NCBI GenBank assembly: GCA_947172415.1 | Contig: OX359192.1 | Span: 8,707,901 to 8,771,900 of the forward strand | DNA from: Chondrosia reniformis | Taxonomy: Eukaryota; Porifera; Demospongiae; Chondrillida; Chondrillidae | Direction: 5' to 3' | Length of the DNA: 64,000 nt | Shown: positions 20,106-29,904 of the stretch, piece after piece | Position numbering within the stretch: position 1 is the stretch's first letter | Layout: each line of letters begins with the position of its first letter | Position numbers and translations under genes: made by a program | The notes under the pieces: generated by a model | What the model saw: only the letters and a program-made list of their open reading frames with translations | Databases searched by the model: none | Told to the model about the DNA's origin: nothing

Positions 20106-22793
20106 ATGAGACGAGGTGTTAATATTGTGTTCGTGTCCCTTCTGTTAACGTATTCTCAAGTGCGCCCGGTGTTTGGTCAGGAGCATACAGCGGTTACTTC
20201 GGAAGTCGTTGGGAGTCTATTTTGTACCAGTCCCGATCTGGGGGAGAGGGTCGACAAGCTGATCAAAGTGATAGAAGATGGATATGCTCCGAGTAGTGGC
20301 CACAACACGTCTGTGGAAATCAACTGCTGTGCGAGGGGTAGGGAAGGCGTTCTCGTGTCTGCCGTTGTCAGCAGCTATAACTCTGCCAACGTCACCGGAC
20401 GAAGGTACAAGTTGGAGGTAGTGGATGGTTTGCTGATCGCGTATCCGATTGAAGGACAAGGCCCGATTTCTGAGAAATGGGAAAACAGTTCTAACTGTTA
20501 TAACTGCAACGAGACAGCGAATTTCGAAAACCTTTGTTTAGGTGTGCTGAACAGAATGCGTGTCTAGTATATGACCGATTATCTCTATAATATGCCTGTG
20601 TGTATCCTAAGAGCCATCATTGTATTAATATTCCTAGACTGTAGACAGTTTGTATCATGTGGTTTTCCTATTTCACAGCTTGTGATGAAAACTGTAAATA
20701 TTGTTCGGGTCCTCACAACACCAAAGAAGATTGTCTAAAGTGTATTTACTCCACTAATGATAGCTCTGATTCCATGTATTGCCTACCAGAGTGTCTGCAT
20801 GGATATACCAAAACAGAAGGTTGTAAAGGTATGCACCACATTTCAGTAACTAGTTTTTCTTACTGAGCAGACAATGTTTTCATATTTGGAATATGTACAT
20901 TCTGCCAGCACTGTGTCTGTGATTACTCAGTAATGACAGTTTGTGTTGAAACCCCAAAAGGTTGGCTGGGCATTTTCCTGTTTTCTCAATTGTACAGCAG
21001 TGGTCAATTTACATTTTCATTCTGAACCTTGTTTGAATTCAGTGTCTGGTCAGCTTCCTGTTGGCTAGATCTGCTTTGTCTCATGATCATCTGGGAGTGT
21101 CATTTCTTTTCATTCTAGACTGTACATCAGGTTATTATACAATTATTGGAATGGAGGAGTCAGGTAATTCAGAAGAAGGTTTGCATGTCGAGGAGGAAGA
21201 AGAGAACATTATTGAAAGATTTGAGCTAGAGTGTTTGAAAAATATGGAATGCGAAAGTGGTTATTTTAGAGATCCTATGACATTGGATGGAAAGGGTGTG
21301 ACTCTTTGCATTGGTGGGTCTTAATAAATAATTAGGCGCTGATGTATGACTGAATACTTAAATGTTTATTACGTTAGGTAGCTATCTGTATTATTATTTC
21401 TCACAATATAGCTGGTCAAGTGTCATTTTGTAATCAGTCTTCCAAAAACCTTTATTGTGACAAGTGTTTTGGCGATCTTATTGAGTTTGCTGGTTTGCAT
21501 TTGGAGGTAGAGGGTTTGCCTCACGATGAAAGGATAAAAGTGGAAGAGCTCTGCAATTTTGAAGGAATTAGATGTCTCTCAGAAGAACAAGTTAATGGTC
21601 AGTTGTCAACAGTTACGTACAGTACTCTAATTTAAGAAGAAGTTAACTGAATCTCTCATACAATAAATTAGTATAGTAAGACCTAGTTTAGTTAACTAAT
21701 TTTAACATATAAGCTGTGACTTGAGCAGTAATGTGAAAGGATATTGCACCCAGCAGGTAGAGTGTTCCTTAATGTTCCACTACGTAGTGTATAATATTCA
21801 TCCTATTTGACTAGCTGGACACTTTGACCAATCTTTCCAACCTTGTGTTTCTTTCAACTGCAACCTTGTGTTTCTTTCCAACTGCAACCTTGTGTTTCTT
21901 TCCAACTGCAACCTTGTGTTTCTTTCCAACTGCAACCTTGTGTTTCTTTCCAACTGCAACCTTGTGTTTCTTTCCAACTGCAACCTTGTGTTTCTTATGT
22001 GTACCAATGGCTGCATGTTGTGTTGTAGAATGTGTGGAGGTGGACATTAGAATACAGACAGAAGAACTCATCAAGGAAACGGAGGAGGAGAATAGGGTCA
22101 GAGCAGAGCATAATCTCTATTGTGAGTGGTAGAAGGCAGACATATCTGCTCTGCTTGTCACTTGATGTAGCTTTATACAGTGAATGGTCTATCACAGTGT
22201 ATCATGCTTGTACTCCCTTAAGTAGATATGATGTACATGATGCTTGTGTAACCATGCTCTGTGTTTACTTTCAATTTCAATCCATTTTGATCTCCTTGAA
22301 AGCATTGCCATTCATAATTTTCTTTTTTCAGTATTCAAGTGTTTTTACTTGAGAGTTTCATTTGACTATGTATTGTACATGTAGGAAGTCAACCTTATGT
22401 ATACTTTTTAACAATTCACAGTGGCCATTTTCCTTCCAATTGTGTGCACTGGAATCATTGTTATATTTGTGGCTTTGGTCATATTTGCTCATCGCCGATA
22501 TCCTCACGTGTCCATCCATGGAGACAAGAGACACAGGGAACCACCCAAGTTACCGTTAGTCTACATCCTTCTACTGCCACACACCCACACAGACACACCC
22601 ACACCCACCCATTGCCACACAGACACACCCACACCCACCCATTGCCACACAGACACACCCACACCCACCCATTGCCACACAGACACACCCACATTCCACA
22701 TGCCCCATTCAGAGGTTATTTATATGCTGATTTTACAGGTCAAGTCCAGTTAATGCAGTGTGGAAGGCAAAGCCAACTATTCGATATCGATAA
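20106..22793 (+). CDS. Cys-rich single-pass membrane protein of unknown family
   Basis: ATG 20106 is chosen because it is followed by a good signal peptide (VNIVFVSLLLTYSQ to VFGQ); an in-frame ATG at 20016 would bury it. Exon 1 ends NFENLCLG. Short exons follow: ACDENCKYCSG...CLPECLHGYTK (about 20680-20828), CTSGYYTIIG with an acidic patch (about 21119-21314), SFCNQSSKNLYCDKCFGDL (about 21413-21597), an acidic helix VECVEVDIRIQTEELIKETE (about 22026-22122), one TM helix (LPIVCTGIIVIFVALVIFA), and a short basic tail ending KPTIRYR at 22793. CxxC pairs recall furin- or TNFR-like repeats, but the pattern is not canonical. Several N-glycosylation sequons are present. Probably a type I surface receptor; ligand unknown. 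Confidence 0.7.
21836..21998. repeat. 24-bp minisatellite (about 7 copies)
   Basis: Unit ACCTTGTGTTTCTTTCCAAC-TGCA. It is pyrimidine-rich on the + strand and lies just before an acceptor of the Cys-rich receptor gene, so it makes up much of the polypyrimidine region of that intron. Confidence 0.93.
22575..22692. repeat. 30-bp minisatellite (about 4 copies)
   Basis: Unit CACACAGACACACCCACACC-CACCCATTGC in the last intron of the Cys-rich receptor gene, starting about 20 bp after the donor. Confidence 0.92.
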
Positions 22794-22996
22794 CAAATTC
22801 AAGTAACAAGTGTTTAAAAATCAATAAATGTGTATGTACAAAGCCCACATTGCATGTATTTAGGTGATAGAAACACATATGTTGTACGTAATAATAGTAT
22901 AAATGTAATTCAAAAATACCCTGTCAATATAAATTGTGTGTATATAGGCATAATTTATATTATTTAACATCAATATATAATTATGAATAGTGAAGA

Positions 22997-24193
22997 CTAT
23001 CCAGTGGTTGCGTTAAAGTGGACAGTCACTTTCTCTCCGGCACTGGACATGGCTACCATTGGGTAAAACCCTCCTTGAGGAATGACCATTTTGGACTCTC
23101 CAATTTCCTTTCCATTCTTGGTAAAGTAGATCACACACTCCTGACCTGATCCATTGGACTTGAAAGATGCAGTAGTTTTGGCTAATAGCTGTTTCTCATC
23201 TTCTTCACAATCGTCTTCATTGGTTTGATGTGATTCCCTCCATTCAGTGAACCTGACACCACATCCCATCACATCTCCCATCTGGCAGGTTGGACCAAAG
23301 GGCTTACCATAGCCATTCTCCTGATACAACATACCGTTGTCGGCATGGTAACCAATGGATCCATGCTTCCAGCCAGGATAGGAGTCAAGGATGTAAGTGT
23401 ACGGTCCCAGTCCAATTCCAACCTCTGATTGGCCCTTAGAATCATCTATACTGACCTCAAAGTAGCAATTCTGAGGATCCATTGGTGTGTTGCTGATTGC
23501 TATGGCAACATCCTTATTCGCTGCTTGAAAGATTAGGGAGTGAGGGTTTTCCCCAAATTGGATTCCATTGGACCTTGCCCATACCTCAAGAGGAGAACAA
23601 TTCACTATCATATCTGCTATGTGTGAGTCTCCTGACAGAGGAGGACGATAGCTGTGACCCAGGTACTTGACACACTCCATTTCACTATGAAGACCAATTA
23701 ACGGATAATGACCTTTCATTGGTCTTTGAAAATCTACTGCATGTCCAACCATTTCCCCATTCCTTGTGAACCAAACTCTATTCTTCCTCTCACCTCGGCC
23801 CACCTCGTAGTCTATACCTACTCCCATGCGATCACCCTTCTTACAGACAGGTCCAAATGCCGCCCCCCACCCAGCCTGATGGAACAGCTTTCCATCGTCA
23901 GCATGATAACCAATGCTCTCCCTGTTCCATCCGGGCATCCTCAGCAGCGGGTAGGAGATTACACCTACTCCGATACCTATAGCCTTAGACCGTCCCTCGT
24001 CAACTATCTCTATTTCAAAGTAATTATATAAATGAGACATCGGTTCTTTCATCCGTACAACTCCCACCTCTCCACCACCTTGCTTCCTGCAGAACTGAAA
24101 GAGGTGACATCCGTCCTCTTTCTTCTTTGTAATAGATGCACCTATATCAGCACCGAATAATTCTACGAAATCTATTGTATTCTTCTCCGCCAT
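22997..24193 (-). CDS. SPRYD3: SPRYD3-like protein with two SPRY domains
   Basis: Intronless. The start at 24193 (MAEKNTIDF) is preferred; an in-frame ATG at 24226 would add 11 residues, and the SPRYD3/SSNA1 promoter is very short. About 398 aa. Two SPRY/B30.2-type domains are visible as parallel motif sets. The first has YFEIEIVDEG, PGWNRESIGYHADDGKLF, GDRMGVGIDY and VWFTRNGEMVG. The second has YFEVSIDDSK, PGWKHGSIGYHADNGMLY, GDVMGCGVRF and IYFTKNGKEIG. Two-SPRY architecture and length match SPRYD3 (about 440 aa in vertebrates). Function is poorly known; SPRY domains bind peptides. Divergent from SSNA1, 88 bp between start codons. Confidence 0.88.
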   Translation of the reverse strand: MAEKNTIDFVELFGADIGASITKKKEDGCHLFQFCRKQGGGEVGVVRMKEPMSHLYNYFEIEIVDEGRSKAIGIGVGVISYPLLRMPGWNRESIGYHADDGKLFHQAGWGAAFGPVCKKGDRMGVGIDYEVGRGERKNRVWFTRNGEMVGHAVDFQRPMKGHYPLIGLHSEMECVKYLGHSYRPPLSGDSHIADMIVNCSPLEVWARSNGIQFGENPHSLIFQAANKDVAIAISNTPMDPQNCYFEVSIDDSKGQSEVGIGLGPYTYILDSYPGWKHGSIGYHADNGMLYQENGYGKPFGPTCQMGDVMGCGVRFTEWRESHQTNEDDCEEDEKQLLAKTTASFKSNGSGQECVIYFTKNGKEIGESKMVIPQGGFYPMVAMSSAGEKVTVHFNATTG

Positions 24194-24281
24194 TATCTGA
24201 TTCTCATCTCCTATACCATGAATCAAGGAAGCGCCATTTTTAGAAGGCGTACCTCTTAGATGTGGGCGTGGTTAATTCAAA
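24194..24281. promoter_or_regulatory. Shared divergent promoter SPRYD3/SSNA1
   Basis: Only 88 bp separate the two start codons. The stretch contains GCGCCATTTTTAGAAGGCG, a GC-flanked imperfect palindrome, and GGGCGTGG. No TATA box is evident. Both 5' UTRs must fit here or overlap. Confidence 0.6.
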
Positions 24282-24800
24282 ATGGCACAGCAGCAGCAAC
24301 AGGCGGCTGCCTTGCAAGGATACAACAATGAACTGGTGAAGTGTAAGCGTAGGACGAGAATATCGTACTCCACAAGTCGACTCTTGTATACCATATTTAG
24401 GCATCGAGGACCTTTGTGCAAAGAGAGACGAGTTACATCGTCAGATTCTCTTGGAAGAGGAGGAGAAAGGAAAGTTGCAAAATGATATTAGAATACTGAC
24501 AGACCGGCTGACCAAAATCAATGAAAGCCTTGCTAAAAAAATTTCAACCCGAAACGACTTCGATAGGACTATTTCAGAGACTGAGAATGCCTACAATAAG
24601 GTGAGTCGTCTAATGTTTTGAGTCAGGTATGCTCCATTCATTGTCTATAAATCTATTGTCAGATCTTGGAGAGTTCTCAAGCTTTGGTGCACGTTTTAAA
24701 GAAAGAGGCGGGATCATTAAAGGACCGAATGGCATCTGACACTACCTCATCCAAAGATTATCGAAGTGGACAAGTTTTTAGTAAAAGTGACCATAGTTGA
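24282..24800 (+). CDS. SSNA1: SSNA1/NA14 microtubule-binding coiled-coil protein
   Basis: Three exons (24282-24342, 24401-24600, 24663-24800) give 132 aa in frame; the vertebrate protein is 119 aa. Landmarks match SSNA1 closely: [51 protein letters not shown], and [17 protein letters not shown]. It is a single long coiled coil preceded by a short Gln-rich start. Known role: fibril-forming protein at centrosomes and basal bodies, also implicated in microtubule branching. The first intron is 58 bp and the second 62 bp. Confidence 0.95.
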
Positions 24801-24962
24801 CCCGATTGATCATATACATTAACAGAATGGTAGAATTGTATTTGCAGAGACCAATAGTTTCTTGTAAAATACTTGTTTAATGGACAAACATCAAAATGCA
24901 ATGATCTACAACTACATATTTCATAGGAAGTGCTGCTCCACCAGTTACCATAGAAACCCTGT

Positions 24963-26019
24963 TCACGCTGCAGCCTTCAGTTTTTTCCTTTTGCGATATG
25001 CTTCCACAATTCGTTGTCTTTCTAGTTCCAGCTCACGAGTACGAGAATGCTCTTGAGCAGACACCTGCTTCTTACCAGTGGAAGTTTTGACTTCGTCCTT
25101 CACTTTGGGGTTTTCCTGCACCAGTTTCAAGGAGAAGAGCTTCTGTGCCTTTGAGAGGAAAGTAAATTGAGAAGCACAAGTACACTCCTATAGCTACAAC
25201 AGTCAATTTACTGTGGTACTCTTCTTGGCTTTGCGAGGCTTGCTAGTAAGGTGGGGAGGAGAGCAAATAACTTCACCAAACTTGATCACATCTACAGAAA
25301 GACATACTTCATTCACATAATTGGTGCTAGAGCAATAATACAAAATACATACCTGTGTACTGTTGAAAGTCTTTGAAGCCTTCAACTGATTCACCCTTTC
25401 GTTTGACCTTTAGTTTCTGCTTCCTTGTGATCATATATCTAAGACAGAAGGGAGCGTGAGAGGAGGGGAGCGTGAGAGGAGGGCAGCGTGAGAGGAGGGG
25501 AGTACAAGAGGAGGGAATAACTAACTTTCTCTTTTTGTCTGATTTCTCGCGTCCCTTCTTATATTGCTCCATTAACCTAACATTGGTCTCCCTATCCACA
25601 CGATCCAAGTACTGCCTAGTACTTTCACCTACACTCTTCTTGAATTTTGGAATGTCAATTGATTTTGAGTTAGTCTCATCAAGTCCCACAGATTCTCCTC
25701 CGGAAGCTGCGTCTAGAGTAGCCAATGATATTAAAGATGTCTGACCATGGGCCTGTGAACATGCGAGGACTGGACAACTAGCCTCACCTTTCTTGGTCAC
25801 CTGCGGTGGACCTGCAAATAGCCTTTTCATCTTTTTAGGTACGGGCTGGTGGTCGGGATCTGAAGGTCTCAAGTCGAGCTCATTGCTGAAGTCACAGTAT
25901 TTACTTGTAAATGTAGAACGTGCGCAAAGGACTGAATCTTACTTCGTTTTCGTTTTGTCGGGTCCTTTGTAGTACGGATCAACAGACTTGAGTTTCCGTG
26001 ACCTTCGCAAGCGTCCCAT
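24963..26019 (-). CDS. CCDC137: CCDC137-like nucleolar/chromosomal coiled-coil protein
   Basis: Exon 1 from ATG 26019 encodes MGRLRRSRKLKSVDPYYKG. Later exons carry IPKFKKSVGESTRQYLDRVD, a Lys/Arg-rich helix, KGESVEGFKDFQ, and DVIKFGEVICSPPHLTSKPR, which parallels the KFGEVV-PPELTARP signature of CCDC137. The last exon (24963 to about 25150) ends in RQRIVEAYRKRKKLKAAA. Highly basic, with nuclear localisation-like clusters. Function in animals is incompletely known (nucleolar and perichromosomal). Convergent with SSNA1 (163 bp) and divergent from RBM18 (61 bp between starts). Confidence 0.82.
25446..25503. repeat. 16-bp repeat in a CCDC137 intron (3 copies)
   Basis: Unit GAGCGTGAGAGGAGGG, with a single C/G change in one copy, in a short intron. 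Confidence 0.85.
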
Positions 26020-26080
26020 TTCTGTTAGCTTTTCAAAACATGCAGGGATGATGTGACAGCCATTTTCTAATAAAAATAAA
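26020..26080. promoter_or_regulatory. Shared divergent promoter CCDC137/RBM18
   Basis: 61 bp between start codons. AAGCGTCCCATTT on one side and ACAGCCATTTT / AAAATGGC on the other give CCAT/ATGG elements at both ends, a YY1-like core that also occurs at other starts in this window. No TATA box. Confidence 0.55.
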
Positions 26081-27026
26081 ATGGCTGCGGTGAAAGAGGG
26101 CGTACACGTATTATCGACATTAACTTCTACAGAATGTACGCAGCCGTTATCTGATGACCAACGGCATCCAAAACCGGCAGAAAAGGAAGTTGATGAAGCA
26201 ATTCCTCCGGAATACCCTAAATCTGGTGTTCCTATTCTAGCTCACAAGCTCTGGATCGGTAACATCGACAAGAGAATAACTCAGTTAGTGTTCCGTATAA
26301 CGAGCTCATTATATTGGTATCCATTAAAGTAGAGTACAATGTCTAATATTAATTGGCTTTCTGTGAATGCAAGTACTTCATTTGTTCCCTAGCAACAGGA
26401 AGAGTTTATGGCATTTGTATATATATTGGTTTGCTTTTTATTCATTCATTGTATGCATAGGCACTCTAATAATAATAATCATAATATACTTCTTAGGGAA
26501 CAGTTATTGAGAATACTGCGCAAGCATGGAAAGATAAGGTCATTTCGTTATTTGTTTCGAACCTCGGGTAGAAATGCAAGGGAACCAAGAGGGTATGCTT
26601 TTGTGGAGTATCACACTCGAAAAGTAGGTATTTCCCCACCCTCACACACCAGCCCAGCCTACTTGACTGTGTTGTGGTTGTGCAGGATTGTGAGAGTGCT
26701 CTGTCCAGCCTGTCGGGGAAGATGGCACTTGGACAGCGACTCACTGTGGACTGGGCAAAGGCGGATGTGGCAGCAGCTAAAACTGAAGGCAAGTCTCAGA
26801 CGTGGGACCCAAACGCAGCCTCCAAGACACTGAAGAGTGGTACCAGGTATGTCCAGTGTTTTGTGTTGGTGAGTGAATCTGCACAATTAACTGTCGTGTT
26901 GTGTGCAGTGTTGAGGACAAGATTAAAGCTCTTGAAATGAAACTAAACTCCATGAAACAGCAAAACACTGCCAAAAAGTCATTATCAAAATCTTTACGAT
27001 ATAAACCTTATTGTGTAAAACACTAA
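26081..27026 (+). CDS. RBM18: RBM18-like RNA-binding protein (one RRM)
   Basis: Exon 1 (ATG 26081) ends with the RRM beginning HKLWIGNIDKRITQ (RNP2). Exon 2 has LRILRKHGKIRSFRYLF and PRGYAFVEYHTRK (RNP1). Exon 3 has CESALSSLSGKMALGQRLTV and DWAKAD. The last exon has EDKIKALEMKLNSMK, ending VKH at 27026. The order and the C-terminal IKALEMKL helix match RBM18, whose RRM is followed by a short basic tail. The N-terminus is longer than in vertebrates. The 3' end faces TMEM104 with only 45 bp between stop codons. Confidence 0.9.
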
Positions 27027-27071
27027 CAATGAATCTTGAATCAGATTTTAATATTTCAACCTGTACAAATT

Positions 27072-29866
27072 TTAATAATAAGATGTAAAGTTGGTACAGT
27101 TGGAGACGGGTGTATTGTTAGTGTGGCCTGTGTGAATCCTGCTGAGTACTTGGTAGACAATGACAAGGACTATACACACCAGTGACCACACCATGATGAA
27201 CACGAGAAACACTATGTTATTGAAGAGGGATCTGTGCTTGTTTGCATAAGTGCCAATTTCCCTGACAACAATTCTTCTCCCAAAATAGGCAAGGAACACT
27301 GGAATAACGTACTGGACACCCACTCCCGGGATGGACCCAGTAATGGCAATCAGTAGCTCCTCATTCTGAGTTGCAAAGGCTATAGCAAATGGAGGAACTA
27401 CAACAGCCAGTGGGAAGACAATCCGTTCTATGATAAAGTGAAACTTTCTTCCTTTATTGAAGTAATGAAAGAGAGCCTTGACTGTTTCTCTGAGGGTGAT
27501 TGAGATGATTGGAAAGTTTGTGCTAAGAGTGAATACTGGGAAAAGGAGGAGATAGTAGCCAAGGTAAATAGGAGCAACCATTGGAGAGAAGAAGTTGAGA
27601 GTATAAATATCGTCCAGATCAACAGAGGAGAATCTGAAGACAGCTGTGTATGCCAGCAGTAAGTACACCAGAAGAATGAGAATGTAGTCACAGAACAGCA
27701 TCTTGTAAAGGTGTCTCTTGGTAGTCATTGGAGTGACCATTCCGGGAAGAGAATGGTGGCACATGAAAGAGTATATAGATATACCAAACAGAGCTGGCAG
27801 ACCAGAAATTTGAGCAATGTTTGGTGAAACATTTTTATTGGATCCTTGAACTATCCCAACTACTGCAATAACTACCATCATTATCAGAGCTACAAGGAGA
27901 GAAATTAAACAAAGGCTATATCTCATTCTGATAGCACTACTGAACTATCCATCTCACCACGGCACTACTGACCTATCCATCTCACCACGGCACTACTGAC
28001 CTATCCAACTCACCACGGCACTACTGACCTATCCATCTCACCACGGCACTACTGACCTATCCATCTCACCACGACACTACTGACCTATCCATCTCACCAC
28101 GGTACTACTGACCTATCCATCTCACCACGGCACTACTGACCTATCCATCTCACCACGGTACTACTGACCTATCCATCTCACCACGGCACTACTGACCTAT
28201 CCAACTCACCACGGTACTACTGACCTATCCATCTCACCACGGTACTACTGACCTATCCAACTCACCACGGCACTACTGACCTATCCATCTCACCACGGCA
28301 CTACTGACCTATCCATCTCACCACGACACTACTGACCTATCCAACTCACCACGGTACTACTGACCTATCCAACTCACCACGACACTACTGACCTATCCAT
28401 CTCACCACGGTACTACTGACCTATCCATCTCACCACGGCACTACTGACCTATCCATCTCACCACGGCACTACTGACCTATCCAACTCACCACGGTACTAC
28501 TGACCTATCCATCTCACCATGACACTACTGACCTATCCATCTCATGATTGAAGTAATAAGTTGCAGAATCTTCTGTTTTTGCATATTAAAGAAGGTGAAT
28601 GGACTGATTACGATGAAAAAGGCTGCCTGCAGAAGACAGAGAGAGAGATCACACAATCACATGCTAATAAGCTAATAATGCATTCCCGCTGTCAAAAGAA
28701 AGGACATTAATGATTGGAAAGTTGTGAAATGTAATCCTCACAAGTGCAACATAGTAGACTTCTCGGGAGCTGAGAGCAGTAATTGGGCAGTCACTGTGTG
28801 CTACACCAAGGCCCTGCTTGTAGTAGGACCTGCTGTTTGGGCCACTGTATACTGACATATTAGAGCTGCAGTGCAACGCTGTGTCTGTAATATTGGTTAT
28901 GTTCTCTTTAGATGATGGGCTATTAGAGGGTTGGCTAGGTCAGAATAAAAGTGAAGAGAGAGCTGACCTTTGAGCTTTATACAACACATTCAGAGACCTA
29001 CTTGCAAACTGCAAATGCAATGCTCTTTGGGACAGCTATAGCATATATTACAAGATCTCCATACAAATAGAGACCTTTTATTATGTAATATATGAGCATT
29101 CCAACTACAGAATGAGGACATTACATTAATTGATACTCTAATGTATAATATACACGTGCAATTAAACATACATTTATTGAAGAATAGTGTTGCCATGTCA
29201 GCCATTTCAAACTTTTCTGTAATTTCATAAATATCCCCGGGCTTCCCTGTACAGTAAGGAGACGACACTGATCGGCTCAAGTAGGCCACACAACTAAGGT
29301 ATACATGCAAGATCACTCTCACCCAGTAAGGCCACCTGCTCCTCGCTGCCACTGCTAATGCTCTGTAGATAGACAAAGTTGGTCAACACCACACAAACTA
29401 CATGTACACACACGGAGCAGAGGATATCATAACACAATAACATTCTTCATACCCTCCACATAAACTAACAGCCTACACAAATACACGCTCAAGGTCCTAC
29501 CACAGAGTCGACCTGAATAGCCGGTTTGGGAGAGCCTGCTCGCTTCCTGTGCTTGGTCAGCGCGTTAGCTGCCGCCATCGCCTCTATCACCAGAGTGGCC
29601 GTTCCGAAACTCAAAACACACAGTATTACCATGAGTGCCGTTCCCAGGGCGAGCCCCGCTTGGTCGAAGGCGATGGGAATGGACAGAGCTCCGATTCCAA
29701 CAATCAAGTTGAAGATGTAGATGAATGCAAACTAACATTGAATATAAAAATACAAGTTACGCTAATAATGCAGCAACTCATATAGCTTGCTTACACTCGG
29801 ATTATACGAGTCTTCTGGTCCATTGCTACCTTTCTTCTTTCTTTTGAAAAGGTTCAGAACCTTCAT
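27072..29866 (-). CDS. TMEM104: TMEM104-like amino-acid-transporter-family membrane protein
   Basis: Exon 1 (ATG 29866) is MKVLNLFKRKKKGSNGPEDS. The following exons match TMEM104 in order: IFNLIVGIGALSIPIAFDQA with LVIEAMAAANA (about 29505-29730); EITEKFEMADMATLFFNK (about 29170-29240); YLYGDLVIYAIAVPKSI (about 29002-29075); a loop exon with several NxS/T and Cys (about 28700-28890); ISPFTFFNMQKQKILQLITS (28530-28625); and a long last exon 27072 to about 27926 with YSFMCHHSLPGMVTP, FPVFTLSTNFPIISITLR and GVQYVIPVFLAYFGRR. About 11 TM helices. Family: SLC32/36/38-like fold; human TMEM104 is poorly characterised and reported in lysosomes. The intron before the last exon is almost entirely a 28-bp repeat. 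Exact splice sites there are uncertain. Confidence 0.88.
27932..28545. repeat. 28-bp minisatellite filling a TMEM104 intron (about 22 copies)
   Basis: Unit CACTACTGACCTATCCATCT-CACCACGG, with CAAC/CATC and CGG/CGA/TGA variants. On the transcribed (-) strand each unit reads ...ATGGATAGGTCAGTAGTG... The exon itself ends ATGAGATGGATAGGTCA-GTAGTG, so the first unit overlaps the exon-intron junction. Confidence 0.95.
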
Positions 29867-29904
29867 TTTCTACTTTCTGGTCACGTGCCTCTGTCTGCTT
29901 ACAA
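29867..29904. promoter_or_regulatory. Shared divergent promoter TMEM104/IQCK with a CACGTG E-box
   Basis: 38 bp between start codons. It includes GGTCACGTGCC (29879-29889), an E-box whose GTCACGTG core is the left eight bases of the CLEAR motif GTCACGTGAC bound by TFEB/MITF factors. The match is by eye. Confidence 0.5.
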
